Shown here: piece after piece, positions 5,248-5,351 of the stretch | Layout: each line of letters begins with the position of its first letter | Numbering within the stretch: position 1 is the first letter of the stretch | Source of the DNA: Candidatus Segetimicrobium genomatis | GTDB taxonomy: Bacteria; Sysuimicrobiota; Sysuimicrobiia; Sysuimicrobiales; Segetimicrobiaceae | Reading direction: 5' to 3' | NCBI GenBank assembly: GCA_005883865.1 | Contig: VBAO01000294.1 | Location: forward strand, 1-5,351 | DNA length: 5,351 nt | Position numbers and translations under genes: made by a program | Notes under the pieces: generated by a model | The model's input: the letters and a program-made list of their open reading frames with translations, nothing else | Databases searched by the model: none | Told to the model about the DNA's origin: nothing

Positions 5248-5285
5248 TGGTCGGGGAGGTGGGAGTTGATCCCCCGACCCCTGCC
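5248..5285 (-). ncRNA. tRNA-like 3' part (acceptor, T-arm, anticodon-stem 3' strand) ending in CCA
   Basis: Read on the minus strand from 5285 to 5248, the pieces have canonical tRNA spacing: GGCAG (anticodon stem 3' strand), GGGTC (5-base variable loop), then T-arm GGGGG-ATCAACT-CCCAC. CTCCCCG (7-base acceptor 3' strand), A (discriminator) and an encoded CCA follow. Faults are visible: T54 is A, and one T-stem pair is G/A. Upstream of 5285 I find no anticodon loop with U33, no pairing 5' anticodon strand, no D-arm, and no CGGGGAG 5' acceptor strand at the right distance. It may therefore be a tRNA fragment left by integration or recombination. It could also be the 3' end of a larger tRNA-like RNA such as tmRNA running past the window edge, or the 3' exon of an intron-containing tRNA. 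The terminator just downstream supports transcription. Confidence 0.35.
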
Positions 5286-5351
5286 CTGTAGCCTACACCC
5301 ACCTACCGGTGCGCGCATGTGTTGACCAAGGGTCGCAGCCCTCCGCGCTCC
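5286..5351. other. right-edge sequence with no gene recognised
   Basis: No coding frame is convincing here. A perfect small dyad, TGTAG-C-CTACA, lies at 5287-5297, and CCCACCT at 5298-5304 is complementary to AGGTGGG at 5257-5263. If the minus-strand tRNA-like RNA is real and longer than a fragment, this would be part of it. Confidence 0.3.

Noticed and set aside
5221..5320. 33-codon minus-strand ORF (MRAPVGGCRL...).
   Set aside because: It is short, has no Shine-Dalgarno, and lies over the tRNA-like element; such ORFs commonly overlap tRNA genes by chance.
5246..5335. 5' (Alu) domain of a large bacterial SRP RNA on the + strand, from GGGGAGGT, TGCCCTGTAG and GTGTTGAC.
   Set aside because: These short matches are suggestive, but the stretch between the hairpin and TGTAG does not fit the usual helix 3, helix 4 has no good stem, and the diagnostic GGAAGGAAGCAGC region is not in the window. 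The minus-strand tRNA reading explains more bases and fits the terminator.
1..5351. CRISPR array, insertion sequence ends, or long direct repeats.
   Set aside because: No regularly spaced repeats, transposase motifs or terminal inverted repeats were seen on either strand.

Overview
This is a GC-rich window with short gene spacing, mixed gene orientation and no long operon. Its protein families are an ArsA-family ATPase, a DUF308/HdeD protein, a two-domain VOC dioxygenase-like protein, a secreted DUF1264 protein and an AfsR/LuxR-type STAND ATPase fragment. They suggest an environmental, high-GC, uncultured bacterial lineage of the Rokubacteria/Methylomirabilota, Chloroflexi or Actinobacteria-like kind. 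There is no rRNA or phylogenetic marker, so this placement is an inference and weak.

Left part (1-1379): the end of an ArsA-family ATPase on the + strand is followed after 28 bases by an unrecognised 165-aa protein. That protein runs tail-to-tail, with a 44-base overlap, into an unrecognised minus-strand protein of 229 aa with one N-terminal membrane segment.

Middle (1526-3161): a DUF308/HdeD-family membrane protein gene is broken by a short out-of-frame internal deletion. It is followed by a strong hairpin, then a 61-aa two-helix membrane protein. The small gene overlaps the 3' end of a minus-strand two-domain VOC (CatE/glyoxalase-like) gene.

Right part (3266-5351): a membrane-anchored, exported protein with a ZU5-like beta-sandwich (+) converges with an exported DUF1264 protein (-). 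The DUF1264 gene lies downstream of a curious 90-aa ORF that joins the start of a STAND ATPase, through its Walker A motif, to the last 30 residues of a rhodanese. A divergent 73-aa hypothetical gene (+) follows; its best Shine-Dalgarno sequence points at a six-codon mini-ORF. At the right edge the minus strand carries what looks like the 3' part of a tRNA (or tRNA-like RNA) ending in CCA, followed by a good intrinsic terminator.

I see no convincing multi-gene defence, CRISPR, transposon or biosynthetic system here. The most unusual items are the ATPase-rhodanese chimera, the deleted HdeD gene, and the incomplete tRNA-like element with its own terminator. These look like scars of recombination, or assembly joins, in an accessory neighbourhood. 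The genes do not form one obvious pathway; the only co-directional pairs are ArsA/orf165, HdeD/orf61 and chimera/DUF1264.
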